40,715 bases of DNA. Origin: Nautiliaceae bacterium (GTDB lineage: Bacteria > Campylobacterota > Campylobacteria > Campylobacterales > Nautiliaceae). Position 1 is the first letter of the stretch; every line of letters starts with the position of its first letter. The translations under genes and the position numbers were made by a program. Positions 17,571-27,679 of the stretch are shown one piece after another. Location of the stretch: contig JALVTJ010000019.1 of NCBI GenBank assembly GCA_027036005.1, positions 1 to 40,715 on the forward strand, given 5' to 3'. Under the pieces are notes generated by a model. It saw only the letters and a program-made list of their open reading frames with translations, did not search any database and was not told where the DNA came from.

Positions 17571-18897
17571 CAAATTGTCCTTTTTCAAGTCCTATATATA
17601 AACTGTATCCGAAACTTGTGGTATAACTTGTAATAACTGCCGCTGTCATTGGAATTACGACATCTGCGTGTGTCATTTCCGTAATCATTACTATTGCCGC
17701 AAGAGGGGTTTTTGCTCCGGCGGCAAGAGCAGCCCCCATTCCGGCAAGTGAAAACATAACTATTTCGTTTGGGAAATAATGACCGAATATATTTCCTACG
17801 GCAGCTCCTATTAATAGATTAGGCAAAACCAAACCTCCCGGAATTCCGAATCCGAGTGTAAAACTTGTAATTAATATAGTGAAAATAATTATTGCGATAT
17901 CTGCATAAATTTGAAACTGATTTTGGGCAATATCGGAAATTATCATCATATGTGCCGGAGCTGAGAGAATATTTTTGTTTTGAGTTATATAAAAAAGAGC
18001 GAATAAAAAAGGAACAGCTATAATAGTGCCTATAATAGGTCTTATTTTAGGTTTTATATATTTGGAAAATTTTGTTGAAGCCTGAAAAATTATTGTATAA
18101 AAGTATGTTATTAATGAAATAATAAGTCCCATAATTATAATATAGGGTATATCTTTTAAATTCCAATAAGGATTAGAATTTAATATTATAAAAGGATGAT
18201 TGCCTCTGAAAAACGAAAAGGTAAGGTAGCTGACAACCGACGCGATGATCATCGGAACAAACGGTCTGTAATCAAGATCGTGTTCGTTTTCGATTTCCAT
18301 TGCAAAAATACTGCTTCCAAGAGGAGCTTTAAGTAAAGAGCCTGTAAATGCTCCGCCACCTATAAGACCTAAAATGTTTTTGTTTTTTTTACCGAGCCCG
18401 TATGCTTTTCCAAGCCATTCTCCAAGTCCTGTTCCAAGGAAAAATGAAGGACCTTCTCTCCCTGCTATAAATCCTCCTGCCAGAGTAAATGTTGATGCAA
18501 TAAATTTAAAAACAAGCGAAGGAAATTTTATATATTTGTTTGTTTTAATATGAAGTATTGAATATCCGATTCCAGGCCCTCCTGTATTTGGGTATTTTTC
18601 TATAATATAACCTGTTAATAAGGAAATCAAAAGAGGATAAAATAACATTAAAATTAAATTTTTATTTAAAATAAAATTTATTTTTATAATCAAAAGGTCC
18701 ATTATTGCTGCAAGTGTTCCGGTTACTATTCCTATGGCAATAGCATATGGAATCCATCTGCCAAAAAAGTAAGCCATCATAACAATATCTATTTTAGTTT
18801 TAAACTGATGTTTTAAAACATTTAAATATTTTTTATAATAAAAAATAAAACCTTTTTTTTGAGGAGTTTCATCTTCTTGAGTATTCATTTTTCCCAT
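17563..18897 (-). CDS. ClC-family anion channel/antiporter (first of two)
   Basis: 'GREGPSFFLGTGLGEWLGK', 'GGAFTGSLLKAPLGSSIFAMEIE', 'GAALAAGAKTPLAAIVMITEMTH'. Confidence 0.93.
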   Translation of the reverse strand: MGKMNTQEDETPQKKGFIFYYKKYLNVLKHQFKTKIDIVMMAYFFGRWIPYAIAIGIVTGTLAAIMDLLIIKINFILNKNLILMLFYPLLISLLTGYIIEKYPNTGGPGIGYSILHIKTNKYIKFPSLVFKFIASTFTLAGGFIAGREGPSFFLGTGLGEWLGKAYGLGKKNKNILGLIGGGAFTGSLLKAPLGSSIFAMEIENEHDLDYRPFVPMIIASVVSYLTFSFFRGNHPFIILNSNPYWNLKDIPYIIIMGLIISLITYFYTIIFQASTKFSKYIKPKIRPIIGTIIAVPFLFALFYITQNKNILSAPAHMMIISDIAQNQFQIYADIAIIIFTILITSFTLGFGIPGGLVLPNLLIGAAVGNIFGHYFPNEIVMFSLAGMGAALAAGAKTPLAAIVMITEMTHADVVIPMTAAVITSYTTSFGYSLYIGLEKGQFVK

Positions 18898-18908
18898 AAT
18901 TAAGTCCT

Positions 18909-20327
18909 TTATCGGATGATAACGGTTTTAATTTCTGTCATTTCTTCTATTGCATATTTTGCACCTTCTCTTCCAAGGCCACTTAGTTTCATTCCTCCGT
19001 AAGGTTGAATGTCGAATCTGAGTGTCGGAATGTCGTTTATGATTACTCCTCCTGCTTCAAAATCGTCAATCGCTTTTTTTATCAAATCCATTCTGTTGCT
19101 AAACATAGAATATTGAAGTCCATACGGGGAATTATTCATTTTTTTTAGAGCTTCTTCATATCCTTTGACTTTCACCAAACTGACAATAGGAGCGAAAACT
19201 TCTTCGCATACTATTTTCATATCATCCGTTACATCTGCCAAAATGGTAGGAGCCAAAATGTTTCTCTCTCTTTTCCCTCCGGAGATTATTCTCGCTCCTT
19301 CTTTTAAAGCGCTTTTGATCCAGTTTTCAGCTCTTATTGCGGCGTCTTCATTAATTAACGGTCCCATAAACGTTTCTTCATTAAAAGGATCACCGATTTT
19401 TAATCTGGAAGCTTCTTCGCCAAGTTTATTGGCAAATTCTTCGTAAATTTTTTCATCCACATAAATTCTTTGCAAAGAGATACAAACTTGCCCGCTGTTT
19501 GCAAAAGCGCCTATTGCACATCTAGCGGCAGCCCAGTTCAAATCGGCTGAATGTTCCACAAACGTGGCAGCATTTCCTCCAAGTTCAAGCGTAACCTTTT
19601 TAATGCCGGCATTTTGAATAATTGTTTTTCCCACAGGCACACTTCCGGTAAAGCTGATTACTCTTGGAATAGGGCTTTTAACAAGAGTGCTTCCAACATC
19701 TGCATCTCCGTAAATTACGCTTAAAGCATCCTCAATTGCATATTTACTCTCAATAAAAAGTTTTGCAAAAGCATATGCCGTGTAAGGAGCTTCCGGGGTT
19801 GGTTTTAAAACGACGCTGTTTCCGGCAATTAAAGCAGGAGCGATTTTATGAGCTACCAAATTCAAAGGGAAATTAAAAGGAGTTATGGCAACAACCACAC
19901 CGGAGGGCACTCTTTTGTAAAAACTTAATGTTTTCGCCCCACTTTTAGTGGCATCCGTTGGAATGGTTTCTCCTAAGATACGATATCCTTCCGCTGCGCA
20001 TATTTTAAGGTTTTCAATGCATCTTTGAACTTCCGTTTTTGCCTGGGAGATAGGTTTTGCTACTTCAAGTGTTATAAACTTGGCAAATTCTTCTTTTCTT
20101 TTTTCAAGCTTTTTGGCGACGTCTTCTATCCATGCAATTCTTTGATAAAGAGGCGAATTTTTGGTTTTTTCAAAAGCTTTTTTTGCTGTTTGTAAAGCGT
20201 TTTTAGCGTCTTCAATAGAGCATTTGACATATTTTGACGTTACTTTTTTTGTATAGGGATTTATAATTTCTCCAATCTCTCCTTCAAATTCTTTCGAGCC
20301 TATAAGTTTTTTTGCCAATAATTCCAT
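18909..20327 (-). CDS. NAD(P)-dependent aldehyde dehydrogenase
   Basis: 'ITPFNFPLNLVAHKIAPALIAGNSVVLKP', 'SFTGSVPVGKTI', 'KVTLELGGNAATFV', 'ANSGQVCISLQR' (catalytic Cys). Confidence 0.95.
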   Translation of the reverse strand: MELLAKKLIGSKEFEGEIGEIINPYTKKVTSKYVKCSIEDAKNALQTAKKAFEKTKNSPLYQRIAWIEDVAKKLEKRKEEFAKFITLEVAKPISQAKTEVQRCIENLKICAAEGYRILGETIPTDATKSGAKTLSFYKRVPSGVVVAITPFNFPLNLVAHKIAPALIAGNSVVLKPTPEAPYTAYAFAKLFIESKYAIEDALSVIYGDADVGSTLVKSPIPRVISFTGSVPVGKTIIQNAGIKKVTLELGGNAATFVEHSADLNWAAARCAIGAFANSGQVCISLQRIYVDEKIYEEFANKLGEEASRLKIGDPFNEETFMGPLINEDAAIRAENWIKSALKEGARIISGGKRERNILAPTILADVTDDMKIVCEEVFAPIVSLVKVKGYEEALKKMNNSPYGLQYSMFSNRMDLIKKAIDDFEAGGVIINDIPTLRFDIQPYGGMKLSGLGREGAKYAIEEMTEIKTVIIR

Positions 20328-20427
20328 TTTTTCTCCTTTTCTCCCGTCTTTTGCGTCCTTTTTCTTTTTATTATAGTAATAATAGCAAAATTTTGATAGA
20401 ATTTCGTAAAAACCTTAAAGGAAAATA

Positions 20428-21342
20428 ATGAATGAAGCTAAATATATATGGATGGATGGGAATTTTGTTCCTTGGAATGAGGCTAAGGTTCATATATTAA
20501 CACATACACTTCATTACGGAAACGGTGCGTTTGAAGGAACAAGAGCTTATCAAACGGAAGACGGCTTGGCGATTTTTAGACTTCAAGACCATACGAAAAG
20601 ATTGCTTAATTCCGCAAAAATTCTTAAAATAAACGTGCCTTTTACACAAGAAGATTTGGAGGAAGCGCAAATTGAACTTTTAAGAAAAAACGATTTCAAA
20701 GGAAATGTTTATATAAGACCTCTTATATATCTCGGATACGGTAAAATGGGACTTTATCATATAGGAGCGCCCGTGCATGCGGCGATTGCGGCATGGGAAT
20801 GGGGTGCGTATCTCGGAGAAGAAGGGCTTGAAAAAGGAATCAGGGTTAAAATTTCTTCAATTATCAGAAATTCCGTTAAATCAACTTTCGGAAAAGCAAA
20901 AGCGGTTGCGAATTATCTCAATTCTCAAATGGCAAAATACGAGGCTCTTGATGCCGGGTATGAAGAGGCATTAATGCTTGATGACGAAGGATTTGTTGCA
21001 GAAGGAAGCGGTGAGTGCTTTTTTATAGTAAGGGATGGGGTTTTAATTACGCCTCCTAATGACAATTCACTTGAGAGTATTACACAAGCGACTGTTTTGG
21101 AACTTGCAATGGAGAGAGATATTCCAATTCAAAGAAGAAGAATAACAAGAGACGAAGTATATATTGCAGACGAAGCGTTTTTTACCGGAACGGCAGCTGA
21201 AATTACGCCTGTTAGAGAAGTTGATGGAAGAATAATCGGTGAAGGAAAAAGAGGAGATATTACAAAAGAGCTTCAAGATGCATATTTTGATGTGGTTTAT
21301 GGGAGAGATAAAACATATAAACACTATTTAACACATATTTAA
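20428..21342 (+). CDS. ilvE: Branched-chain amino acid aminotransferase
   Basis: 'HTLHYGNGAFEGTRAY', 'KSTFGKAKAVANYLNSQMAKYEALDAGYEEALMLDDEGFVAEGSGECFFIV', 'FFTGTAAEITPV'. Confidence 0.95.
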   Translation: MNEAKYIWMDGNFVPWNEAKVHILTHTLHYGNGAFEGTRAYQTEDGLAIFRLQDHTKRLLNSAKILKINVPFTQEDLEEAQIELLRKNDFKGNVYIRPLIYLGYGKMGLYHIGAPVHAAIAAWEWGAYLGEEGLEKGIRVKISSIIRNSVKSTFGKAKAVANYLNSQMAKYEALDAGYEEALMLDDEGFVAEGSGECFFIVRDGVLITPPNDNSLESITQATVLELAMERDIPIQRRRITRDEVYIADEAFFTGTAAEITPVREVDGRIIGEGKRGDITKELQDAYFDVVYGRDKTYKHYLTHI

Positions 21343-21351
21343 AGGGAATAA

Positions 21352-22410
21352 ATGCCGGCTGATTTAAACGATTGGAATAATAAAAACAACAATATAAAAT
21401 TCGAACCTCCGAAATTCGAACCTCCTAAATTTTTAAAAAGCGGAGGAGGTGTAATAATTATAGCATTAGCTCTTATTGTTTTAGTTATAATATTTAAACC
21501 TTGGGTTATTATAAATGAAGGTGAAGTTGGAATTCTTGCTACAACAGGAAAATTCAGCAAAAATGTTTTAAACCCGGGAATGCATTTTTATATGCCTCTT
21601 ATTCAAAAGGTTATTATTGTCGATACCAAAGTTCATATGATAAGTTATAAAAGAAGGGCGGAAATGGGTTCGATGCCAGATAGATACGGCACGATAAAGG
21701 TATATCCTGCCATTAATGTTCTTGATTCGAGAGGACTTCCGATTACCGTCGAGCTTTCTATGAGTTACAGATTAAATCCAAACGAAGCAGCTTATACTAT
21801 CAAAACATACGGGCTTAATTGGGAAGATAAAATAGTAAACCCAATTGTTAGAGATGTTGTAAGAAATGTTATAGGAAAGTTTCCTGCGGAGGAGTTACCG
21901 TCAAAAAGAAATAAAATCGCCACATTAATAGAAAACCAAATAAGAAACCAGCTTGATGCAATAGATCATAAGCCGGTAATATTCGAGAGTTTCCAGCTAA
22001 GGGATATTATTTTACCTGAAAATATAAAAGAGCAAATAGAAAGAGTTCAGATTGCAAAACAAGAAGCCGAAAAGGCAAAATATGAAGTTTTACAAGCTAA
22101 ACAAGAAGCACAAAGAGAAGCTGCAATAGCTCAGGGAAAAGCAAATGCCGCAAAAATAGAAGCCCAGGGAAAAGCCGATGCCAAACTTATAGAAGCAAAG
22201 GCACAGGCAAAAGCAAATGAATTGATTTCCAAATCTCTAACAAGAGAACTTTTAAAATTAAAACAAATTGAAATTCAGGGTAAATTTAATGAAGCTCTTA
22301 AAAGCAATCCAAATATAAAAATATTTTTGATGCCAGGCGGAGTTGTGCCTAATATCTGGATGAATGTCAATAAAGATACACAAAAGGTAATAAGCAGTGG
22401 AAAAAATTGA
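21352..22410 (+). CDS. SPFH/prohibitin-family membrane protein
   Basis: single N-terminal TM, '[42 protein letters not shown]', '[20 protein letters not shown]', Ala/Lys/Gln-rich coiled coil. Confidence 0.92.
   Translation: MPADLNDWNNKNNNIKFEPPKFEPPKFLKSGGGVIIIALALIVLVIIFKPWVIINEGEVGILATTGKFSKNVLNPGMHFYMPLIQKVIIVDTKVHMISYKRRAEMGSMPDRYGTIKVYPAINVLDSRGLPITVELSMSYRLNPNEAAYTIKTYGLNWEDKIVNPIVRDVVRNVIGKFPAEELPSKRNKIATLIENQIRNQLDAIDHKPVIFESFQLRDIILPENIKEQIERVQIAKQEAEKAKYEVLQAKQEAQREAAIAQGKANAAKIEAQGKADAKLIEAKAQAKANELISKSLTRELLKLKQIEIQGKFNEALKSNPNIKIFLMPGGVVPNIWMNVNKDTQKVISSGKN
21397..21426 (+). repeat. 15-bp tandem duplication in the SPFH gene encoding [10 protein letters not shown]
   Basis: 'aaattcgaacctccg' + 'aaattcgaacctcct'. 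Confidence 0.85.
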
Positions 22411-23062
22411 TTTTAAAAAAAACGGCGGATTAGTGCCTGTAATTGTGCAGGATATTGAAACGAATGAAGTTTTAATGCTCGCATATATGAATGAAGAAGC
22501 ATTAAAAAAAACGATTGAGAGTGGATATGCACATTATTTTTCGCGTTCGCGCAACAAACTTTGGAAAAAGGGTGAGAGCAGCGGAAATACGCAGGAAGTA
22601 GAGGATATTTTAATAGACTGCGATAATGATACCATTTTACTTAAAGTAAAACAAAACGGGCCTGCTTGCCATACGGGAAGAAAATCATGCTTTTTTACAA
22701 ATTTAAAAACAAACAAAATTATACTGGACAAAGAAAAAGAAATAGAGTATAATTTCGTAGATAAGCTCTATCATACGTTGCTTGATAGGAAAAATGCAAA
22801 TCCTGAAACTTCTTATGTTTCTTCTTTATATCATAAAGGTGAAAATTCATTTCTTAAAAAGATAGCCGAAGAAGCTGCGGAGTTTTGTTTTGCGGTTAAA
22901 GATAACGACAAAAAAGAGATAATTTACGAAGCTGCTGATTTGGCTTTTCATACTTTAATTGCCTTAGCTTATAAAAACATTCATCCAGAAGCTATATTAC
23001 AAGAGCTTAAAAGAAGAGAAGGCATAAGCGGTATTGAAGAAAAAAGGAATAGGAAAAAATAA
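22397..23062 (+). CDS. hisIE: Bifunctional phosphoribosyl-AMP cyclohydrolase / phosphoribosyl-ATP pyrophosphatase
   Basis: HisI: '[44 protein letters not shown]...[12 protein letters not shown]'; HisE: '[16 protein letters not shown]....[13 protein letters not shown]'. Confidence 0.96.
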   Translation: MEKIDFKKNGGLVPVIVQDIETNEVLMLAYMNEEALKKTIESGYAHYFSRSRNKLWKKGESSGNTQEVEDILIDCDNDTILLKVKQNGPACHTGRKSCFFTNLKTNKIILDKEKEIEYNFVDKLYHTLLDRKNANPETSYVSSLYHKGENSFLKKIAEEAAEFCFAVKDNDKKEIIYEAADLAFHTLIALAYKNIHPEAILQELKRREGISGIEEKRNRKK

Positions 23063-23616
23063 TGCATTTACCTTATTTTACCATTCTTCACTGGTTGGAT
23101 CTTGCTTTTTTTATTCTTTTGTTTATATTTTTGACGATTTTGTCCGTAAAAGCGGCAGGTAATAGCACGAAATTACTTGTGAGTATGATATTTGCTTCTT
23201 TTTTGGTAACTGCTTTTGGATCTGTTTTAGGTTTGGTAATTTTGGAAAAATATACCAAAAAAGCAGTGTTGGAACATGTAGAAAAAAGAAGAGTGCTTAT
23301 TAATGAAACAATGGTTATTAAAGGTCAAGTAAAAAATATAGGTAAATTTAAAATAAATTATTGCAAATTAAATATCAAGCTTGTAAATAATGGATGGGGA
23401 GCTAAAATTCCAAAAGGCACTTTTTTTAAATCAGGAGGTTTAAATATTTTTGGTAGTAAAAGTAAACAAATGCAAAAACCAAATACTGTAAAAGTTACAA
23501 GATTTATAATTACGAATGGTTTATTGCCAGGAGAAATTAAAAATTTCAGCGTAATAGTGCCATATCCTCCTTATTTTAAAAATACTTATGTTAATTATAA
23601 ACTTTATTGCCATTAA
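23062..23616 (+). CDS. DUF2393-like membrane protein
   Basis: N-terminal TM segments and a beta-rich domain 'VIKGQVKNIGKFKINYCKLNIKLVN'; DUF assignment from recognition only. Confidence 0.55.
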   Translation: MHLPYFTILHWLDLAFFILLFIFLTILSVKAAGNSTKLLVSMIFASFLVTAFGSVLGLVILEKYTKKAVLEHVEKRRVLINETMVIKGQVKNIGKFKINYCKLNIKLVNNGWGAKIPKGTFFKSGGLNIFGSKSKQMQKPNTVKVTRFIITNGLLPGEIKNFSVIVPYPPYFKNTYVNYKLYCH

Positions 23617-23636
23617 AAAATAAAAAAAGGAAATTA

Positions 23637-25031
23637 ATGAAATTTAGCGATTTTAATTTAAAAAAAGAGTTATTAAAGAGATTGGAAGAGATTGGATTTG
23701 AAAAACCTTCTCCAATTCAAGAAAAAGCCATACCATTTGTATTGGAAGGCAGAGATGTAGTAGCACAAGCTCAAACAGGCACAGGTAAAACGGCGGCTTT
23801 TGGACTTCCTATTTTAAGCAAGATGACAAAAGATCAAAAAGCGTTGGTTATTACTCCTACGCGTGAACTTGCAATTCAAGTAAGCGAAGAAATTTTCAGA
23901 TTCGGCAAGTATCTTGGGATTCATACGGCAACTGTTTATGGCGGAAGCAGTTACAATAGACAAATAAGTCATATTAAAAATTCCGAATTTATAGTTGCAA
24001 CTCCCGGTAGGCTTTTGGATTTACTAAAATCTGGCAGAATAGATATTTCACCCGAGTATGTGATTTTGGATGAAGCCGATGAAATGCTTGATATGGGATT
24101 TTTGGACGATATAAAAGAAATTTTTAAATTTGTTCCGAATAACAGACAGACTTTGCTTTTTAGCGCAACAATGCCAAATCCAATAAAAGAGCTTGCAAAA
24201 ACAATTCTTAAAAACCCGGAATTTATAACAATTACCAAAAAGCAGGTTACAAACGAAAATATAAAAGAGTATTTTTATGTAATTGATGAAAACGAAAGAA
24301 AAGACGCGCTTATCAGGCTTTTTGATTATAAAAATCCGACTAAGGCAATTGTATTTTGCAGAATGAAAAGAGATGTTGACGATATAGCCGATTATTTAAG
24401 CGGAGCTGGAATAAATGCAAAAGGTTTGCACGGCGATATGGACCAAAGAAGAAGAGAAGAAGTTATAAGAGGTTTTAAAAACGATAAAATAGACGTTTTG
24501 GTTGCGACGGATGTTGCCGCAAGAGGACTTGATGTTAATAATGTGTCTCATGTTTTTAATTATCATCTGCCGCTTGATCCTGAAAGTTACGTTCATAGAA
24601 TCGGAAGAACAGGAAGAGCGGGAAAAGAGGGTATGGCCGTATCATTGGTTACTCCTTACGAATTTAAAGCTCTAAGCAAAATTCAGAAAATTTCAAAAAT
24701 AATTTTAAAAGAAATACCGACATTGGATGATATAAAAAACAGTGAAATTAAAAAAATAATTGAAAAATTATCTCAAATCGAACCAAATGTAAAAGCTGTT
24801 GAAATTGTAGAAGAACTTCAAAACGAATATGATTTGCTAAGTATTGCTACAAAAATGGCTCAAATTTTTTTTGCAAAAGAAGCCGATGGGAAAGAGAGAA
24901 TTGGTAAATCTATTGATGAAGCAAAAAGACTTATGAAAAAAAGTCAAACTCAAAACAATTCAAGAAAAAGAAATTATTCAAGAAATTCAAGTAGAAATTT
25001 TAGAGGCGGCAGAAACAGAAAAAGAGGTTAA
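23637..25031 (+). CDS. DEAD-box ATP-dependent RNA helicase
   Basis: 'AQAQTGTGKTAAFGLPI', 'PTRELAIQV', 'DEADEML', 'SATMP', 'HRIGRTGRAGKEG'; Arg/Ser/Gly-rich basic tail; start taken at the RBS-preceded ATG 23637. Confidence 0.96.
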   Translation: MKFSDFNLKKELLKRLEEIGFEKPSPIQEKAIPFVLEGRDVVAQAQTGTGKTAAFGLPILSKMTKDQKALVITPTRELAIQVSEEIFRFGKYLGIHTATVYGGSSYNRQISHIKNSEFIVATPGRLLDLLKSGRIDISPEYVILDEADEMLDMGFLDDIKEIFKFVPNNRQTLLFSATMPNPIKELAKTILKNPEFITITKKQVTNENIKEYFYVIDENERKDALIRLFDYKNPTKAIVFCRMKRDVDDIADYLSGAGINAKGLHGDMDQRRREEVIRGFKNDKIDVLVATDVAARGLDVNNVSHVFNYHLPLDPESYVHRIGRTGRAGKEGMAVSLVTPYEFKALSKIQKISKIILKEIPTLDDIKNSEIKKIIEKLSQIEPNVKAVEIVEELQNEYDLLSIATKMAQIFFAKEADGKERIGKSIDEAKRLMKKSQTQNNSRKRNYSRNSSRNFRGGRNRKRG

Positions 25032-25435
25032 GATTTTTTCTGTTTAACTTTTTCAAATACATGCATATCAAGCACTACACAGCTGAAAATGCCTTCGAAA
25101 ATTTTGATATCTTTTAATGTTCCAGTTACTTTAACTTCGACTTTTCTTTTTTCTTTCATAAGAATTTCGCCCTGAAATTCAACTATATCTCCTGCTTTCA
25201 CAGGAGCCATAAACTCGCAATCCGTAGCTTTAACAAGCACAACATAAGGTTCGTTAACACTTGCCATGGCACAAAAATCGGCAGCTCCGAACGTAAATCC
25301 TCCGTGGATCAGACCCTCTTCATCCACCGCCATATCATTTGTCGTTTCCAGAATTACCTTAGCACCTTTGTCGGTAATTTCTATTAATCTGCCGTATTTG
25401 GGATTAAATTTAAGATGAGTTTTCAGCTCTTTCAT
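25028..25435 (-). CDS. Hotdog-fold thioesterase-like protein
   Basis: 'DEEGLIHGGFTFGAADFCAMASVNEPYVVLVKATDCEFMAPVKAGDIVEFQGEI'. Confidence 0.82.
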   Translation of the reverse strand: MKELKTHLKFNPKYGRLIEITDKGAKVILETTNDMAVDEEGLIHGGFTFGAADFCAMASVNEPYVVLVKATDCEFMAPVKAGDIVEFQGEILMKEKRKVEVKVTGTLKDIKIFEGIFSCVVLDMHVFEKVKQKKS

Positions 25436-26110
25436 TTATTCTCCTAAAAGTTTTTTGATAATTTTATCCAAATCTTTTTGAATAAATAAAGGGTTAAATT
25501 GTTTCATAAAAGGATGAGAAATTTTAAAATAATTTTCATCAAACAGATTAATAGCCCAATCAAAATTTATATTTTTATTTTCCAAAAAATATTTATTAAG
25601 CAAAAAATCGTTTATCATTCCGAGTTTCGAAGAAATTACTAAAAAAAGTTTGGCATCTAAAAGTTTAGAAAGTTCCCACATTTCTATCCATTTTTCATTA
25701 AATTCATTTTCCCTTCTCCCTTCCCTCTTCTTCATTCTTATAGGCACTCTAATTCCTCCCGCTCCTTCGATAAGTAAAATATCGCAAAGTGGCTTTATTT
25801 TCTTATATGCCTTTTTGATTTTTTCCAAATCGACAATTCCTGCCACAAAAGGAGAAGCAGGAAGCTTGAATCGAATTGGAACTATATCGTTCAAAGTCAA
25901 ATTTTTAAGCAATGGATTATATTTTTTTGCTTTTTCTAAAAGAATTTTCCCATCAAGAGGATATTCTTCAACACCTGTTTCTATTGGTTTTAAAACTGCT
26001 ACTTTATAGCCAATTTCAGAGAATTTTTTAATAAGTTTAAGGGTTGTATATGTTTTTCCGCAATTCGTATTGTTTGCCGAAATAAAGATATTTAATTTTT
26101 TCTTTTTCAT
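25436..26110 (-). CDS. bioD: Dethiobiotin synthetase
   Basis: 'IFISANNTNCGKTYTTLKLIKKF', 'KPIETGVEE', 'LLIEGAGGIRVPI'. Confidence 0.88.
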   Translation of the reverse strand: MKKKKLNIFISANNTNCGKTYTTLKLIKKFSEIGYKVAVLKPIETGVEEYPLDGKILLEKAKKYNPLLKNLTLNDIVPIRFKLPASPFVAGIVDLEKIKKAYKKIKPLCDILLIEGAGGIRVPIRMKKREGRRENEFNEKWIEMWELSKLLDAKLFLVISSKLGMINDFLLNKYFLENKNINFDWAINLFDENYFKISHPFMKQFNPLFIQKDLDKIIKKLLGE

Positions 26111-26111
26111 T

Positions 26112-27308
26112 TTACATTCTCCATTTAATTATATAGCTTTTGTATCCGTTAATGGAGTGAAAGACTATTTTTTTATATTTATAAGCATATAATTTAATCA
26201 GCATTTTTTGTAAAACGGGTTCGATTGAAGGTTTGAACCATGCATCGTTAGTTAATGCAATAATGTATTTAGGTTTTAGTTTATATAAATTTTCTACGGT
26301 AGCTTCATAACATATTGCATTTATAAATTTATAATTTTTTATTTTGAAAATTCCGAATTTTTTGGAGGTTTTATAATCGCTTGCCCCGTTAAAAAAAATT
26401 TTATTAATTTCTTTTTGAAAAAAAGGAAAAGGTATATATTCGCCAAAAGGAACTAATATGTGCTTATCTAAAATAGTTACTTTTTCATTTTCGAATATAT
26501 ATGTGGAATTGAAAAATTTTTTATTTTTATAATGAAGCGCTCCGGTTATTATGGTTATTTTTTTTGAGAGATTTATTAATTTTTCCATTAAACCCGGATA
26601 TAAATTAAGAAAAAGAGGGAAAGCACTTTCGGGTAAGATGATTACGTCTTTTTTTTCTTTTATAGCTTTTTGTATTAGTTTGAAATTATTTTTTATTTCA
26701 ATCGGTATGAAATTTTTTTGCCATTTTTTCTCTTCCGGAATATTTGTTGAAGCTATATAAATATTTAAATTTGGCATTTTAATATTTGGCGTTTGATAAA
26801 ATTTCAAAAAGACGGAAATTATAAGAAATATTAAGGATAAAATTTTTTTGTTTTTTAGCAATAAGATACTTATTAAAAAAGATAAAAAGGCTATTTTCGT
26901 AATTCCGAAAAAAGTATTTACCAAAATTACTTCCGGTTTTAGCCAATCGAATGTAAAGGGGCGTATATAATCAAATCCGAAAGTTAAAAATAAAAGCCAC
27001 AAATAAATGGAAAATGGAAAATTTAAAATGGAAAATTTAAAGATATTAAATATTTTATTTAATCCCCCAAAAATTATTCCATATCCAATGCCGATAAATA
27101 AAATAATAAAAGGTATCATCCATGTGAGGTTGTAATACCTGAAACTAAGCCCAATCCACCAAAACCAAAAGATTCCTATCCAAAATCCGCTTTGAAAAAA
27201 AGAGTGTTTGATATGAAAAAAAAAGTAAAATGCAAAAAAAGTAAAAAAAGAAGAAAGAATTTCCAATATTAAACAATCAGAAAAAAAAGAGTATAAATAT
27301 ATAGGCAT
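26112..27308 (-). CDS. lnt: Apolipoprotein N-acyltransferase
   Basis: Polytopic N-terminus plus nitrilase domain: 'VIILPESAFP', 'KHILVPFGEYIPF', 'INAICYEATVENLY'; the ORF extends to 27428 but overlaps yajC, so the start is placed near 27308. Confidence 0.88.
   Translation of the reverse strand: MPIYLYSFFSDCLILEILSSFFTFFAFYFFFHIKHSFFQSGFWIGIFWFWWIGLSFRYYNLTWMIPFIILFIGIGYGIIFGGLNKIFNIFKFSILNFPFSIYLWLLFLTFGFDYIRPFTFDWLKPEVILVNTFFGITKIAFLSFLISILLLKNKKILSLIFLIISVFLKFYQTPNIKMPNLNIYIASTNIPEEKKWQKNFIPIEIKNNFKLIQKAIKEKKDVIILPESAFPLFLNLYPGLMEKLINLSKKITIITGALHYKNKKFFNSTYIFENEKVTILDKHILVPFGEYIPFPFFQKEINKIFFNGASDYKTSKKFGIFKIKNYKFINAICYEATVENLYKLKPKYIIALTNDAWFKPSIEPVLQKMLIKLYAYKYKKIVFHSINGYKSYIIKWRM
27004..27042. 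repeat. AATGGAAAATTTAAA-type repeat inside lnt, including a 14-bp tandem duplication
   Basis: 'atggaaaatttaaa' x2 at 27014-27041, preceded by 'aaatggaaa'. Confidence 0.75.
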
Positions 27309-27370
27309 TGAAAAAAAAATTGCCACAATTAATGAATTTGTGTTAAAATATCGCTTAAAAAAGGATAAAT

Positions 27371-27679
27371 ATGAATTTTTTATACGCAGCCGGGACAAAT
27401 GGAGCTCATGGAGGGCTTTTGGCATCATTGCTACCTTTGATTATTTTGTTTGTGATTTTTTATTTGCTTGTAATTTTACCACAACAAAGGCAAGCAAAGA
27501 AGCATAAAGCAATGATTGAGGGGTTGCAAAAAGGTGATAAAATAGTTACAACAGGTGGAATTTATGCAGAAGTTATAAGAAGTGAACCGGATGCAATAGT
27601 TGCAAGAATATCTAAAAATACAGAAGTCAGGATAGATAAAGCCGCAGTGGCAAGAAAGTTAAATGATGAAGAAGCTTAA
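27371..27679 (+). CDS. yajC: Preprotein translocase subunit YajC
   Basis: 'LLPLIILFVIFYLLVILPQQRQAKKHKAMIEGLQKGDKIVTTGGIYAEV'. Confidence 0.96.
   Translation: MNFLYAAGTNGAHGGLLASLLPLIILFVIFYLLVILPQQRQAKKHKAMIEGLQKGDKIVTTGGIYAEVIRSEPDAIVARISKNTEVRIDKAAVARKLNDEEA

Noticed and set aside
27309-27428. Upstream 40 codons of the lnt ORF as listed
   Set aside because: Would overlap the yajC start on the other strand and lacks Lnt character; the true start is likely near 27308.
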